Part shown: piece by piece, positions 1 to 6,600 of the stretch
Layout of the letters: every line of letters starts with the position of its first letter
Position numbering within the stretch: the first letter of the stretch is position 1
Assembly (NCBI GenBank): GCA_947447835.1
Contig: CANFLP010000086.1
Span: forward strand, 1 to 7,518
DNA from: Bacteroidota bacterium
Lineage (GTDB): Bacteria > Bacteroidota > Bacteroidia > Chitinophagales > Chitinophagaceae
DNA length: 7,518 nt
Direction: 5' to 3'
The notes under the pieces: generated by a model
What the model was told of the DNA's origin: nothing
Databases searched by the model: none
What the model saw: the letters and a program-made list of their open reading frames with translations, nothing else
Position numbers and translations under genes: made by a program

Positions 1-302
1 GTAGTGTGTTGTGAAATTTGATAACCTTTTGGTAAGTCTGGGTAAAAGTAGTTTTTGCGTGCAAAATAATTATCCTCTGCTATACTACAGCCACAAGCCA
101 ATCCCATTTTGATGGCATACTCTACTGCTTTTGTATTGGTTTTAGGAAGGGTACCAGGATGTCCTAAAGTGATTGGGCTAACATGTGTATTAGGTTCCGC
201 TCCAAAACTAGTTGCGTCACCGCAAAATAGCTTACTCGCTGTTGATAATTGTGCGTGAATTTCTAAGCCAATGACTGCCTCGTATTTATCAGAATGTGCC
301 AT
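1..302 (-). CDS. gatB: Aspartyl/glutamyl-tRNA(Asn/Gln) amidotransferase subunit B, N-terminal part (runs off left edge)
   Basis: GatB is the kinase/transamidation subunit of the cytoplasmic GatCAB complex. It turns mischarged Asp-tRNA(Asn) and/or Glu-tRNA(Gln) into Asn-tRNA and Gln-tRNA, using ammonia from GatA and ATP. Only the first 100 codons lie in the window. I read the minus strand by hand and see the family N-terminus: YEAVIGLEIHAQL (residues 7-19), SKLFCGD (23-29), FGAEPNT (33-39), LGHPGTLP (46-53), KAVEYAIKMGLA (58-69) and RKNYFYPDLPKGYQIS (82-97). These are the hallmark GatB cradle-domain blocks. The ATG at 300-302 gives MAHSDKYEAV. An in-frame ATG at 315-317 would add five residues (MYFCP), but it sits in the tail of the upstream terminator hairpin, so I prefer 302. 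No Shine-Dalgarno is visible. A TAnnTTTG-like box (TACTTTTG) at 307-314 lies immediately upstream, without a good -33 partner. The identification is very secure; the exact start is less so. Confidence 0.96.
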   Translation of the reverse strand, partial: MAHSDKYEAVIGLEIHAQLSTASKLFCGDATSFGAEPNTHVSPITLGHPGTLPKTNTKAVEYAIKMGLACGCSIAEDNYFARKNYFYPDLPKGYQISQHT

Positions 303-316
303 AGGACAAAAGTACA

Positions 317-349
317 TAAAAATGCCCTCTATTGAGGATAGAGGGCATT
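317..349 (-). terminator. Rho-independent terminator of the twin-PDZ gene
   Basis: A perfect 12-base inverted repeat (arms 321-332 and 338-349, AATGCCCTCTAT / ATAGAGGGCATT) encloses a 5-base loop. On the minus strand it is followed by a run of five T (two of them in the stem) and then an AT-rich tail. It lies 25 bases beyond the stop codon of the PDZ gene, so it fits that gene's transcription end. Its tail reaches to within about 15 bases of the preferred gatB start, leaving little room for a separate gatB promoter and leader. Confidence 0.85.
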
Positions 350-374
350 GGTAATTATATGAATTGGCTAAGTA

Positions 375-1451
375 TTATAAATCGGCCGATTTTAGTTTTT
401 TAGGAATTTTAACCTCAACGTTTTTCTTTTCGCCATTACGTTGTATAGTGAATTTTAAAATTTGACCTTCTTGTAAATATTCCCATTTCAAATCGCTAAC
501 ATCCGTTACCTTTTTATTGTCAAATTGTGTAATGACATCATTTGCCTTTAATCCTGCTTTTTCAGCTGGTGAAGTTGCAGTTACACTCTTAATTTTAACA
601 CCCTCTCCTGATTCAAGATCTTCAATAGAGATTCCTAATTTTGGTTTTTTATCCATGCGCTTCATGATACCATCTAGTGCTGGTAATTCAGGCATTTCAA
701 AATTGAAATTTTGATCAGGGCTAATTCTAAATCCTCTACGTAGGTTGTTTGGCATCTTTCCATTTGGTGTTATCATTGTAAAACCTTGCTTTGTATCTGC
801 TGCTTTGTTTTTTACTAATTCGGCAGTGGTTTTTGCTTCTTTTCCCTCACGGATATAAGTGATAGTTACTTTATCTTCTGGTTTTGATTGTCCTATTGCA
901 TCATACAATGCTTTTGGTCCATCAATGGTTTGCTCATTTATTTTAACAATAATATCATCTTGTTTTAAGCCAGCCTTTGATGCAGGACTTGCTTCGCTTA
1001 CTGTAGTTACTTTTGCTCCTTTTTCTGCAGCCTCTGTCATAACCCCTAAGAATGCTTCATTTACAGGTGGTGCCATCATATCTATGACATCGTCGCTAGA
1101 CATATCATCATTGGGCATTGCGATAACCTCATCGTCAAAATCTTCTATAATCATTGGGCTTGCCTTACCTTTTCCTGATTTGATAATACGGGACTTACCC
1201 ATCATTTTTAATCTAGGATCATTCTTATCTGCAGGCTTCCCATTGATGGTAATCTTATCTCCATCCACTACTATAGATAAATTCACATTGGTATTAATGT
1301 TCGTATCAATGTTGACACTCACATTCACATTACTGTCTATAGTGGTTATGTTTCCCTTACCAGATTTTTTAATAATTCTTACTTCCTTGTTTTGTGCATT
1401 AACCATTAATCCAGTGCTCATTAATAGAATGCATGCAATTTGTTTTATCAT
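375..1451 (-). CDS. Exported protein with two PDZ domains and no protease domain
   Basis: A 358-residue protein starting at ATG 1451. Residues 1-20 look like a signal peptide (MIKQIACILLMSTGLMVNAQ), so it should reach the periplasm. After it comes a region of alternating Asn/Asp/Ser and Val/Ile (about 40-60), then GDKITINGKP, then a Met/Asp-rich acidic stretch (about 102-127). PDZ domain 1 spans about 133-213 (AFLGVMT, SPASKAGLKQDDIIVKING-like core) and PDZ domain 2 about 270-350 (PKLGISIED, SPAEKAGLKANDVITQFDN). The short motif RIIK(K)SGKG occurs twice, at about 25-33 and 88-95. The two PDZ domains resemble those of DegP/HtrA and site-2 proteases, but no trypsin-like or metalloprotease domain is present, so a scaffolding or peptide-binding role is inferred. 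The reading frame extends upstream to a TTG at 1487, but that codon overlaps the likely -7 promoter box and would put 12 polar residues before the signal peptide; I rejected it. The function is unknown; the architecture is clear. Confidence 0.88.
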   Translation of the reverse strand: MIKQIACILLMSTGLMVNAQNKEVRIIKKSGKGNITTIDSNVNVSVNIDTNINTNVNLSIVVDGDKITINGKPADKNDPRLKMMGKSRIIKSGKGKASPMIIEDFDDEVIAMPNDDMSSDDVIDMMAPPVNEAFLGVMTEAAEKGAKVTTVSEASPASKAGLKQDDIIVKINEQTIDGPKALYDAIGQSKPEDKVTITYIREGKEAKTTAELVKNKAADTKQGFTMITPNGKMPNNLRRGFRISPDQNFNFEMPELPALDGIMKRMDKKPKLGISIEDLESGEGVKIKSVTATSPAEKAGLKANDVITQFDNKKVTDVSDLKWEYLQEGQILKFTIQRNGEKKNVEVKIPKKLKSADL

Positions 1452-1484
1452 AAATTCAAGTTTATTACGAAATGTTTTGTAGAT

Positions 1485-1514
1485 CAAAAATAAGTAAAAA
1501 TATTAACTACGAAA
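1485..1514 (-). promoter_or_regulatory. Probable Bacteroidota-type promoter for the twin-PDZ gene
   Basis: On the minus strand TATTTTTG at 1485-1492 matches the Bacteroidota -7 consensus TAnnTTTG. Eighteen bases upstream is TTTC (1511-1514), one mismatch from the -33 TTTG. Transcription would start near 1478, giving a leader of about 27 bases to the ATG at 1451. This placement is part of the reason for choosing that start. The assignment is by motif only. Confidence 0.5.
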
Positions 1515-1550
1515 CTATTCGGAAATGTTAAATATTATTAAAAATTAAAC

Positions 1551-1594
1551 TATAAAAAAGGCCTTAGAACCCTTGTCGGTATTTCTAAGGCCTT
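1551..1594 (-). terminator. Rho-independent terminator of alaS
   Basis: A perfect 12-base inverted repeat (arms 1558-1569 and 1583-1594, AAGGCCTTAGAA / TTCTAAGGCCTT) encloses a 13-base loop. On the minus strand it is followed by a T run (CCTTTTTTATAG), the layout of an intrinsic terminator. It sits 41 bases beyond the alaS stop codon and upstream of the PDZ gene promoter, so the two minus-strand genes look like separate transcription units. Confidence 0.88.
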
Positions 1595-1634
1595 CCTATT
1601 CAACTACTTATTTCAGATTTAGGGTTTTATACAT

Positions 1635-4328
1635 TTATAACATTGCACTAACTGCCTCAATCACTTTATCTAATTGGGTAGCATCCTGTCCACCAGCAGA
1701 AGCCAAAGTTTTTTGGCCACCTCCGCCACCTTTAATAAATGGCGCAATTTTATCTTTGATAATTTGTGGTGCCTGCCATCCTTTTTCTTGCACTAAGCTT
1801 TCGCTAATTGATAAAGCTACTGCGGCTTTTCCATCAATAGTATTTACCAAAACAATTACTGCTTTAGTTTGTGTTGCGCTTAATAGTTGTGCTAGTTTTT
1901 TAAGATTGTCTGCACTATTTAAATTTACCTGAGCGCCTAAAAATGCAATACCATTTTTGTCCGTGAATTTGCTTGTAAATTCTTCCACCAAACTATTCAC
2001 CATTAAGGCTTCTTGACTTTCAATCTTCTTATTCAATTCTTTTTGATTGGCTTGCAATTCTGCAATGGTATCATTTAGAATATCTACACTTGAATTTTCA
2101 TTCCATTCCGGTGCTTTAAAAGCAATTGCTAATTTAACCGCAATGTTTGCGCAGGCTTCGGTTAATTGGACAATTTGCTTGTGTAATTTTTCTTTTACAT
2201 CGGTTAAATACGCATTTGCAGCACTTCCTACAACTGCTTCTATTCTTCTTACACCTGCAGCCACAGAGGATTCTGACTTTAAAACAAAGTGCTCTATTTC
2301 GCCAGTATGTCCAACATGTGTACCACCACATAACTCAATTGAATAGGCTGGATCCATTACTACTACACGTACTTTATCCCCGTATTTTTCTCCAAACAAA
2401 GCCATAGCACCTAATGCAATGGCTTCGTCCTTGCTCATTTCTTTTATAACAACTGGAACATTTTCTTTGATCTTATCATTCACCATTTTCTCTACTGCTG
2501 TAATTTCCGCATCTGTCATTTTTGCAAAATGCGAAAAGTCAAAACGTAATTGTTCTGCATTTACTAAACTTCCTTTTTGTGCTACATGCTTTCCTAAGAT
2601 ATTTCTAAGTGCTGCATGTAATAAGTGTGTGGCAGAATGGTGTACGGTTGTATTTTTTCTTTGAGTAGCATCAACAGTAGCTTTAACCGAACTGCCAATA
2701 TTTGTTGGAAGGGTATCTGTAAAATGGATAAATAAATTATTCTCTTTCTTAGTATCTGTTACTTCTAATTTAGTGCCATCCTCAAATTCAAAAATACCTT
2801 TATCACCTATTTGACCACCGCTTTCAGCATAAAATGGAGTAGCAGCTAATACCCATTGGTAGGCTTCTTTTCCCTTTGCTTTTACGTTTCGATATTTAAC
2901 AATTTTTGTATCTGTAACGGTATCGGTATACCCAATGAATTTTGTTTCTTCGTCAGCACCCACTTGAATCCAGTCACCAGTATCAATGGCTGTAGCAGCT
3001 CGGCTTCGGTCTTTTTGTTGCTGCATTTCCTTCTCAAATCCTGCTTCGTCTACATTTAATCCGTGCTCGCTTGCGATTAATCTTGTCAAGTCTACTGGAA
3101 AACCAAAAGTGTCAAACAATTCAAATACTAATTTACCTTCAATAGTATCACCCTTTGCATGTGTGTTTGTAATATCATCAATTCTCTTTAATCCTTTTTC
3201 TAAAGTTCTCAAAAATCCTTCCTCTTCTTCCTTAACTACTTTGCTTACAAATTCTAATTGACCATTTAATTCAGGGAACACGTTCTCAAATTGTTTTGCT
3301 AGTAATGGCATTAACTGGTGAAGCAATGGTTGCTTATAATCCAAGTAGGAATAATAGTATCTAACAGCTCTTCTTAAAATTCTTCTGATTACATAACCCG
3401 CTCCAGTATTTGCTGGTAATTGACCGTCAGCAATAGTAAATGCAATGGCGCGAATATGATCGGCAATAACTCTAAATGCAACAGCTTGTTTGCTATCACT
3501 AAAATCATAGGTCTGCCCCGTGATTTTAGCTACTTCTTCAATAGTTCCTGTGAATACATCAGAATCGTAGTTACTTGTTTTATTTTGTATCACACGTACT
3601 AATCTTTCAAATCCCATACCTGTGTCAACATGCTTATTAGGCAAGGCTTCTAGGCTTCCGTCTTTCTTTCGATTGTATTGAATAAATACATTATTCCAAA
3701 TTTCAATTACTTGAGGATGATCTTTATTGACTAAATCTCTTCCTGGAATTTTTGCAATCTCTGATGCTGAGCGCATGTCTACATGCACTTCACTACATGG
3801 TCCGCAAGGTCCTGTGTCACCCATCTCCCAGAAATTATCTTTCTTATTTCCGAAAATAATTTTTTCATCAGGCACCCATTTCCTCCACTCTGCTAATGCT
3901 TCACTAGATTGTGGTAAATTTTCAGAAGGATCTCCTTCAAATACAGTTACATATAATCTATCTGGATTAATTTTATAAACCTTGGTTAATAATTCCCAAC
4001 TCCATTCAATTGCTTCTTTTTTAAAATAGTCACCAAAGCTCCAATTACCCAACATTTCAAACATGGTATGATGGTAAGTGTCAACACCCACTTCTTCTAA
4101 GTCATTATGCTTTCCACTAACACGTAGACATTTTTGCGTATCAGCAATTCTTGAATGTGCGGGTGTTTGATTACCTAAAAAATAATCTTTAAACTGATTC
4201 ATCCCTGCATTCGTGAATAAAAGGGTAGGGTCATTTTTTACAACAATGGGTGCCGATGGTACAATGGCATGTCCTTTGGATGCAAAAAAATCTAAAAACT
4301 GCTGTCTAATTTCTGAACTCTTCATCAT
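1635..4328 (-). CDS. alaS: Alanine--tRNA ligase
   Basis: Full-length class II alanyl-tRNA synthetase of 897 residues (E. coli has 876), charging tRNA(Ala) in the cytoplasm. The catalytic core occupies about 1-250: SSEIRQQFLDFF at the N-terminus, FTNAGMNQFKDYFLG (38-52), the motif 2 region RVSGKHNDLEEVG with R69, GPCGPCSE (173-180) and the alanine-site block VDTGMGFERL with D235. The tRNA-recognition region follows (ANTGAGYVIRRILRR, 306-320). The editing domain keeps the full zinc set: HSATH (H564, H568) and CGGTH (C667, H671), at almost the same positions as in E. coli, so clearance of Ser/Gly-tRNA(Ala) should be intact. The C-terminal C-Ala domain carries the glycine-rich block GGGGGQ (867-872) and ASAGGQ. 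Two adjacent ATG codons (4328 and 4325) can serve as start; the protein is unaffected beyond one Met. No Shine-Dalgarno is visible. It is divergent from the M23 peptidase gene and ends in its own terminator. Confidence 0.99.
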   Translation of the reverse strand: MMKSSEIRQQFLDFFASKGHAIVPSAPIVVKNDPTLLFTNAGMNQFKDYFLGNQTPAHSRIADTQKCLRVSGKHNDLEEVGVDTYHHTMFEMLGNWSFGDYFKKEAIEWSWELLTKVYKINPDRLYVTVFEGDPSENLPQSSEALAEWRKWVPDEKIIFGNKKDNFWEMGDTGPCGPCSEVHVDMRSASEIAKIPGRDLVNKDHPQVIEIWNNVFIQYNRKKDGSLEALPNKHVDTGMGFERLVRVIQNKTSNYDSDVFTGTIEEVAKITGQTYDFSDSKQAVAFRVIADHIRAIAFTIADGQLPANTGAGYVIRRILRRAVRYYYSYLDYKQPLLHQLMPLLAKQFENVFPELNGQLEFVSKVVKEEEEGFLRTLEKGLKRIDDITNTHAKGDTIEGKLVFELFDTFGFPVDLTRLIASEHGLNVDEAGFEKEMQQQKDRSRAATAIDTGDWIQVGADEETKFIGYTDTVTDTKIVKYRNVKAKGKEAYQWVLAATPFYAESGGQIGDKGIFEFEDGTKLEVTDTKKENNLFIHFTDTLPTNIGSSVKATVDATQRKNTTVHHSATHLLHAALRNILGKHVAQKGSLVNAEQLRFDFSHFAKMTDAEITAVEKMVNDKIKENVPVVIKEMSKDEAIALGAMALFGEKYGDKVRVVVMDPAYSIELCGGTHVGHTGEIEHFVLKSESSVAAGVRRIEAVVGSAANAYLTDVKEKLHKQIVQLTEACANIAVKLAIAFKAPEWNENSSVDILNDTIAELQANQKELNKKIESQEALMVNSLVEEFTSKFTDKNGIAFLGAQVNLNSADNLKKLAQLLSATQTKAVIVLVNTIDGKAAVALSISESLVQEKGWQAPQIIKDKIAPFIKGGGGGQKTLASAGGQDATQLDKVIEAVSAML

Positions 4329-4363
4329 GTGACTATATTTTAGGCTTTGTTCCCCTTAAAAGC

Positions 4364-4371
4364 TATATTTG
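4364..4371 (+). promoter_or_regulatory. Possible -7 box for the M23 peptidase gene
   Basis: TATATTTG on the plus strand fits the TAnnTTTG consensus and lies 49 bases before the ATG, which would give a leader of about 40 bases. The only upstream TTTG (4346-4349) is 14 bases away, shorter than the usual spacing of about 19, so the -33 element is poor. This is a weak call, based on one box and on position in the divergent gap. Confidence 0.35.
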
Positions 4372-4390
4372 TAAGGTTTTTTAAGGTCCC

Positions 4391-4421
4391 CAAAGGTAAG
4401 AAACTGAAGCCGCTTTTCAAA
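4391..4421 (-). promoter_or_regulatory. Bacteroidota-type promoter for alaS
   Basis: On the minus strand TTTG (4418-4421), a spacer of exactly 19 bases, and TACCTTTG (4391-4398) together match the Bacteroidota primary-sigma consensus TTTG-N19-TAnnTTTG without a mismatch. Transcription would start near 4384, leaving a leader of about 56 bases before alaS. The -33 box overlaps the first base of the start codon of the divergent M23 peptidase gene. The match is seen directly; promoter activity is inferred. Confidence 0.65.
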
Positions 4422-5392
4422 TGAAGAAAATTAAATACTTCTTTAATACACATACCCTACGATTTGAGAAAATCGAAGTGCCTCTTAGGGTCCGTTTATT
4501 ACAGTTATTTGGCTTTATTGCAGCATCAATAGTAACCGGGATTATCATTGTTATTCTTATTTTCCAATATATTGACTCTCCTAAGGAAAAGTTGTTACGT
4601 CAACAAAATGACGCTTATAGGGAAAGTTATAGTGTATTACAAGATCGTGTAAAGCAATTAGAGCTTCAGATGTCTGAGTTAGAGAATAGAGATAACGACG
4701 TGTATAGATCCATCTTCGAAGCCGATCCAATTCCAGATAGTGCTCGGGTTAAAGAAATGGAAGGCAAAAAGGAAGTACGTTTAATTCAAAATCTTTCCAA
4801 TACCGATCTTATCAAGAATATGATTGGTCAATTGAATAATTTAAGTTTAAGAATGGCTTACCAAGGAACCTCTTTTGTTGAAATTACCAATATGGTTAAA
4901 AACAAAGAGAAACTATTAAAAGCGATTCCTGCTATTCAACCCGTAAGTAATAAAAATTTAAATAGAATAGGTGGAAGCTTTGGATATCGTATTGATCCAG
5001 TTTATAAAGATTTTCGTTTTCACCAAGGTTTAGATTTTACAGCACCTTCAGGTACACCTATTTATGCAACAGCAGATGGAGTGGTGCAAGCTGCTGGATT
5101 TAGCACAGATGGATATGGCAATAAGGTTGTGATTAATCATGGATATGGCTACCAAACCTTATACGGGCATATGGTTAAAGTAAAAGCTAAGGTTGGCCAA
5201 TCTATAAAACGTGGTGAAGTTATCGGATACATTGGTAGCACAGGAAAGAGTACGGGCCCTCACTGTCACTATGAAGTTATTAAAAGAGGTACCAAGGTTG
5301 ATCCGGTTTATTATTTTTACAACGACCTTACTCCTGCACAATTTGATCGCTTATTAAAAGCGGCCGCTGCTAACAAACAAAGTTTAGATTAA
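4421..5392 (+). CDS. Membrane-anchored M23 family metallopeptidase (putative peptidoglycan endopeptidase)
   Basis: 323 residues. A short N-terminal cytoplasmic segment (1-27) is followed by one transmembrane helix (about 28-50), a predicted coiled coil (about 54-92, rich in Lys, Gln, Leu and Glu) with the lineage-typical DNDVYRSIFEADPIP (91-105), a helical linker, and a C-terminal LytM/M23 domain (about 180-300). The zinc and catalytic motifs are complete: HQGLD (H201, D205), LYGH (H250) and HCH (H281, H283), matching LytM zinc ligands H210/D214/H293 and its two other active-site histidines. It is therefore likely an active enzyme cutting cross-links in periplasmic peptidoglycan, held to the inner membrane by its N-terminus, much as E. 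coli MepM is arranged. The closest resemblance I recall is to M23 proteins encoded beside alaS in other Bacteroidota. The ATG at 4421 is the only sensible start; it lacks a Shine-Dalgarno. No terminator hairpin follows before the convergent gene. Confidence 0.95.
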   Translation: MKKIKYFFNTHTLRFEKIEVPLRVRLLQLFGFIAASIVTGIIIVILIFQYIDSPKEKLLRQQNDAYRESYSVLQDRVKQLELQMSELENRDNDVYRSIFEADPIPDSARVKEMEGKKEVRLIQNLSNTDLIKNMIGQLNNLSLRMAYQGTSFVEITNMVKNKEKLLKAIPAIQPVSNKNLNRIGGSFGYRIDPVYKDFRFHQGLDFTAPSGTPIYATADGVVQAAGFSTDGYGNKVVINHGYGYQTLYGHMVKVKAKVGQSIKRGEVIGYIGSTGKSTGPHCHYEVIKRGTKVDPVYYFYNDLTPAQFDRLLKAAAANKQSLD

Positions 5393-5424
5393 TACTTTAT
5401 TGGGCCTACAAGTTGTTTATTGGC

Positions 5425-5847
5425 TTAACTACTATGGTCTGCAATAATTTTCCAACCGTCTTTTGTTTTTCTAAGGATTAAAGTAAATATCCCATTTACG
5501 TTGCCAACGGTTCGGTCTAAATACCATTTGCCTATTACAAAATAATGGTCTGTATTTAAGGGCTTGATACTAACAATATCAAAATGTAATTTACCCATAT
5601 GGCTTGTATCAGGGTAGCTTTTTTTATAGTTAGCTAATGTATTTGCGTATCCATATGTTGGTCCAGCTTTCCCAATAAATACAAGACTGTCACTCTGTAA
5701 ATAACCCGCCATAAAATTAGTTAGATCGCCTTTATTCCAAAACTTTGTTTGATTGTCCAGTATAGATTGAATTGCTTTGACATCGCTGTTTTGAGCCATT
5801 GAAAGCTGAAAAAAGAATATCGCTAAAATGGTGAAATATTTTTTCAT
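5425..5847 (-). CDS. Small exported NTF2-like (SnoaL/DUF4440-type) protein
   Basis: 140 residues, beginning with a signal peptide (MKKYFTILAIFFFQLSMAQ, cleavage probably after Ala18 or Gln19). The mature part (about 22-140) has the pattern of a cone-shaped NTF2-like/DUF4440 domain: an N-terminal helix with AIQSILDNQTKFWNKGDL, then FMAGYLQSDSLVFIG, a GPTYGYAN segment, HFDIVSIKPLNTDHYFVIGKWYLDR, and the closing strand FTLILRKTKDGWKIIADHSS. The pair 'phi-hydrophobic...F-W-N-x-G-D-h' and 'G-W-K-I-I-x-D-H-S' is typical of DUF4440 proteins. Such domains bind small ligands or act as dimeric scaffolds; no catalytic residues can be named here and no substrate is inferred. The lack of a cysteine after the signal peptide argues against a lipoprotein. 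The gene is convergent with the M23 gene (32-base gap) and divergent from the DNA glycosylase. The ATG at 5847 is well supported by the signal peptide. Confidence 0.85.
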   Translation of the reverse strand: MKKYFTILAIFFFQLSMAQNSDVKAIQSILDNQTKFWNKGDLTNFMAGYLQSDSLVFIGKAGPTYGYANTLANYKKSYPDTSHMGKLHFDIVSIKPLNTDHYFVIGKWYLDRTVGNVNGIFTLILRKTKDGWKIIADHSS

Positions 5848-5949
5848 AATGATGTTGTTTACATTTAGATAAAATTGAAATTATTGTTATCTGTATTTTA
5901 ATTGAATCAAAAGTTAAGATAAATAAATAAATCTCCCTAATTTGTGCGT

Positions 5950-6555
5950 ATGAGTTATAAAGCGCATTTAAAGAAAGACACAAAATTAGCTGCCTTATTA
6001 AATGAGGATACGCACGAACTTAAGCGTCGTAAAAACACGCCCATTCGCTTAATAGCAAGTATTATTAGCCAACAATTAAGTACCAAGGTGGCTAAAATCA
6101 TATTTGATCGTTTTTTAAATTTGTATGATGGCAAGGAACCTAGTTGTGCGCAGGTGTTAGCAACAGACCCCATTGTATTAAGAAGCATTGGTTTGAGTAA
6201 TTCAAAAGTGGCTTATGTACAAAATGTTGCACAGTTTTTTTTGGATCAAAAAATTACTGATAAACAATTGTACTCAATGGAACCCGAACAAGTGATTGAG
6301 TTACTGACGCAAATTAAAGGGGTTGGTAGATGGACGGTTGAAATGCTTTTGATGTTTAGCCTAGGCCACGAAAATGTATTTGCTGTTGACGATTTAGGCA
6401 TACAACAGGCTATGATTAGACTATACAATATTAAGTATGAGACTAAAAAAGAGCTTCAAGCTAAAATGATTAAAAAATCTTTGACATGGTCGCCCTATAA
6501 AACCTATGCTTGTTTACATTTGTGGAAATGGAAGGACACTAAAGCGCCTGTTTAA
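5950..6555 (+). CDS. AlkA-type DNA-3-methyladenine glycosylase (HhH-GPD family)
   Basis: 201 residues from the ATG at 5950; a GTG six bases earlier (5944) is in frame but adds only two residues, and I do not favour it. The protein starts base excision repair by removing alkylated purines such as 3-methyladenine from DNA. Visible marks of the HhH-GPD fold are IASIISQQLSTKVA (about 35-48), the helix-hairpin-helix LTQIKGVGRWTVEMLLMF (119-136), and VFAVDDLGIQQAM (143-155). The Asp pair is D147-D148; the second corresponds to catalytic Asp238 of E. coli AlkA. There is no C-terminal four-cysteine iron-sulfur motif, which separates it from EndoIII/MutY. It is shorter than E. coli AlkA (282) because the N-terminal domain is missing, and matches the compact Mag1-like form. 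It stands alone, divergent from the NTF2-like gene and convergent with ppc; no adjacent ada-type regulator is visible. Confidence 0.93.
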   Translation: MSYKAHLKKDTKLAALLNEDTHELKRRKNTPIRLIASIISQQLSTKVAKIIFDRFLNLYDGKEPSCAQVLATDPIVLRSIGLSNSKVAYVQNVAQFFLDQKITDKQLYSMEPEQVIELLTQIKGVGRWTVEMLLMFSLGHENVFAVDDLGIQQAMIRLYNIKYETKKELQAKMIKKSLTWSPYKTYACLHLWKWKDTKAPV

Positions 6556-6600
6556 GTGTAAAAATTAGCCGAAAATAGTTGCAATAAATAAGCGTAATCA

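Noticed and set aside
859..1482. A 207-codon open frame on the plus strand, opposite the PDZ gene
   Set aside because: It is antisense to a gene with a clear signal peptide and two PDZ domains. Its translation is a low-complexity Ser/Ile/Phe mixture that mirrors the AT-rich codon use of the real gene.
1452..1487. Extension of the PDZ protein to a TTG start at 1487
   Set aside because: It would place 12 polar residues before the signal peptide, and the TTG coincides with the likely -7 promoter box.
2134..2407. Overlapping short frames on both strands inside alaS (including a Cys/Arg-rich one)
   Set aside because: They lie wholly within the conserved editing and C-terminal regions of alaS and show no start context or domain of their own.
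4329..4384. T-box or other riboswitch in the alaS leader
   Set aside because: The inferred leader is about 56 bases with no extended stem or T-box core, and T-box control is not typical of Bacteroidota.
5396..5423. Direct repeat TTTATTGG (5396-5403 and 5416-5423) in the gap between the convergent M23 and NTF2-like genes
   Set aside because: Eight bases twice in AT-rich DNA is expected by chance. There is no inverted symmetry for a terminator and no sign of an attachment site.
5732..5983. An 83-codon minus-strand frame overlapping the start of the NTF2-like gene and of the glycosylase
   Set aside because: It overlaps two well supported genes in other frames, and its product has no recognisable domain.
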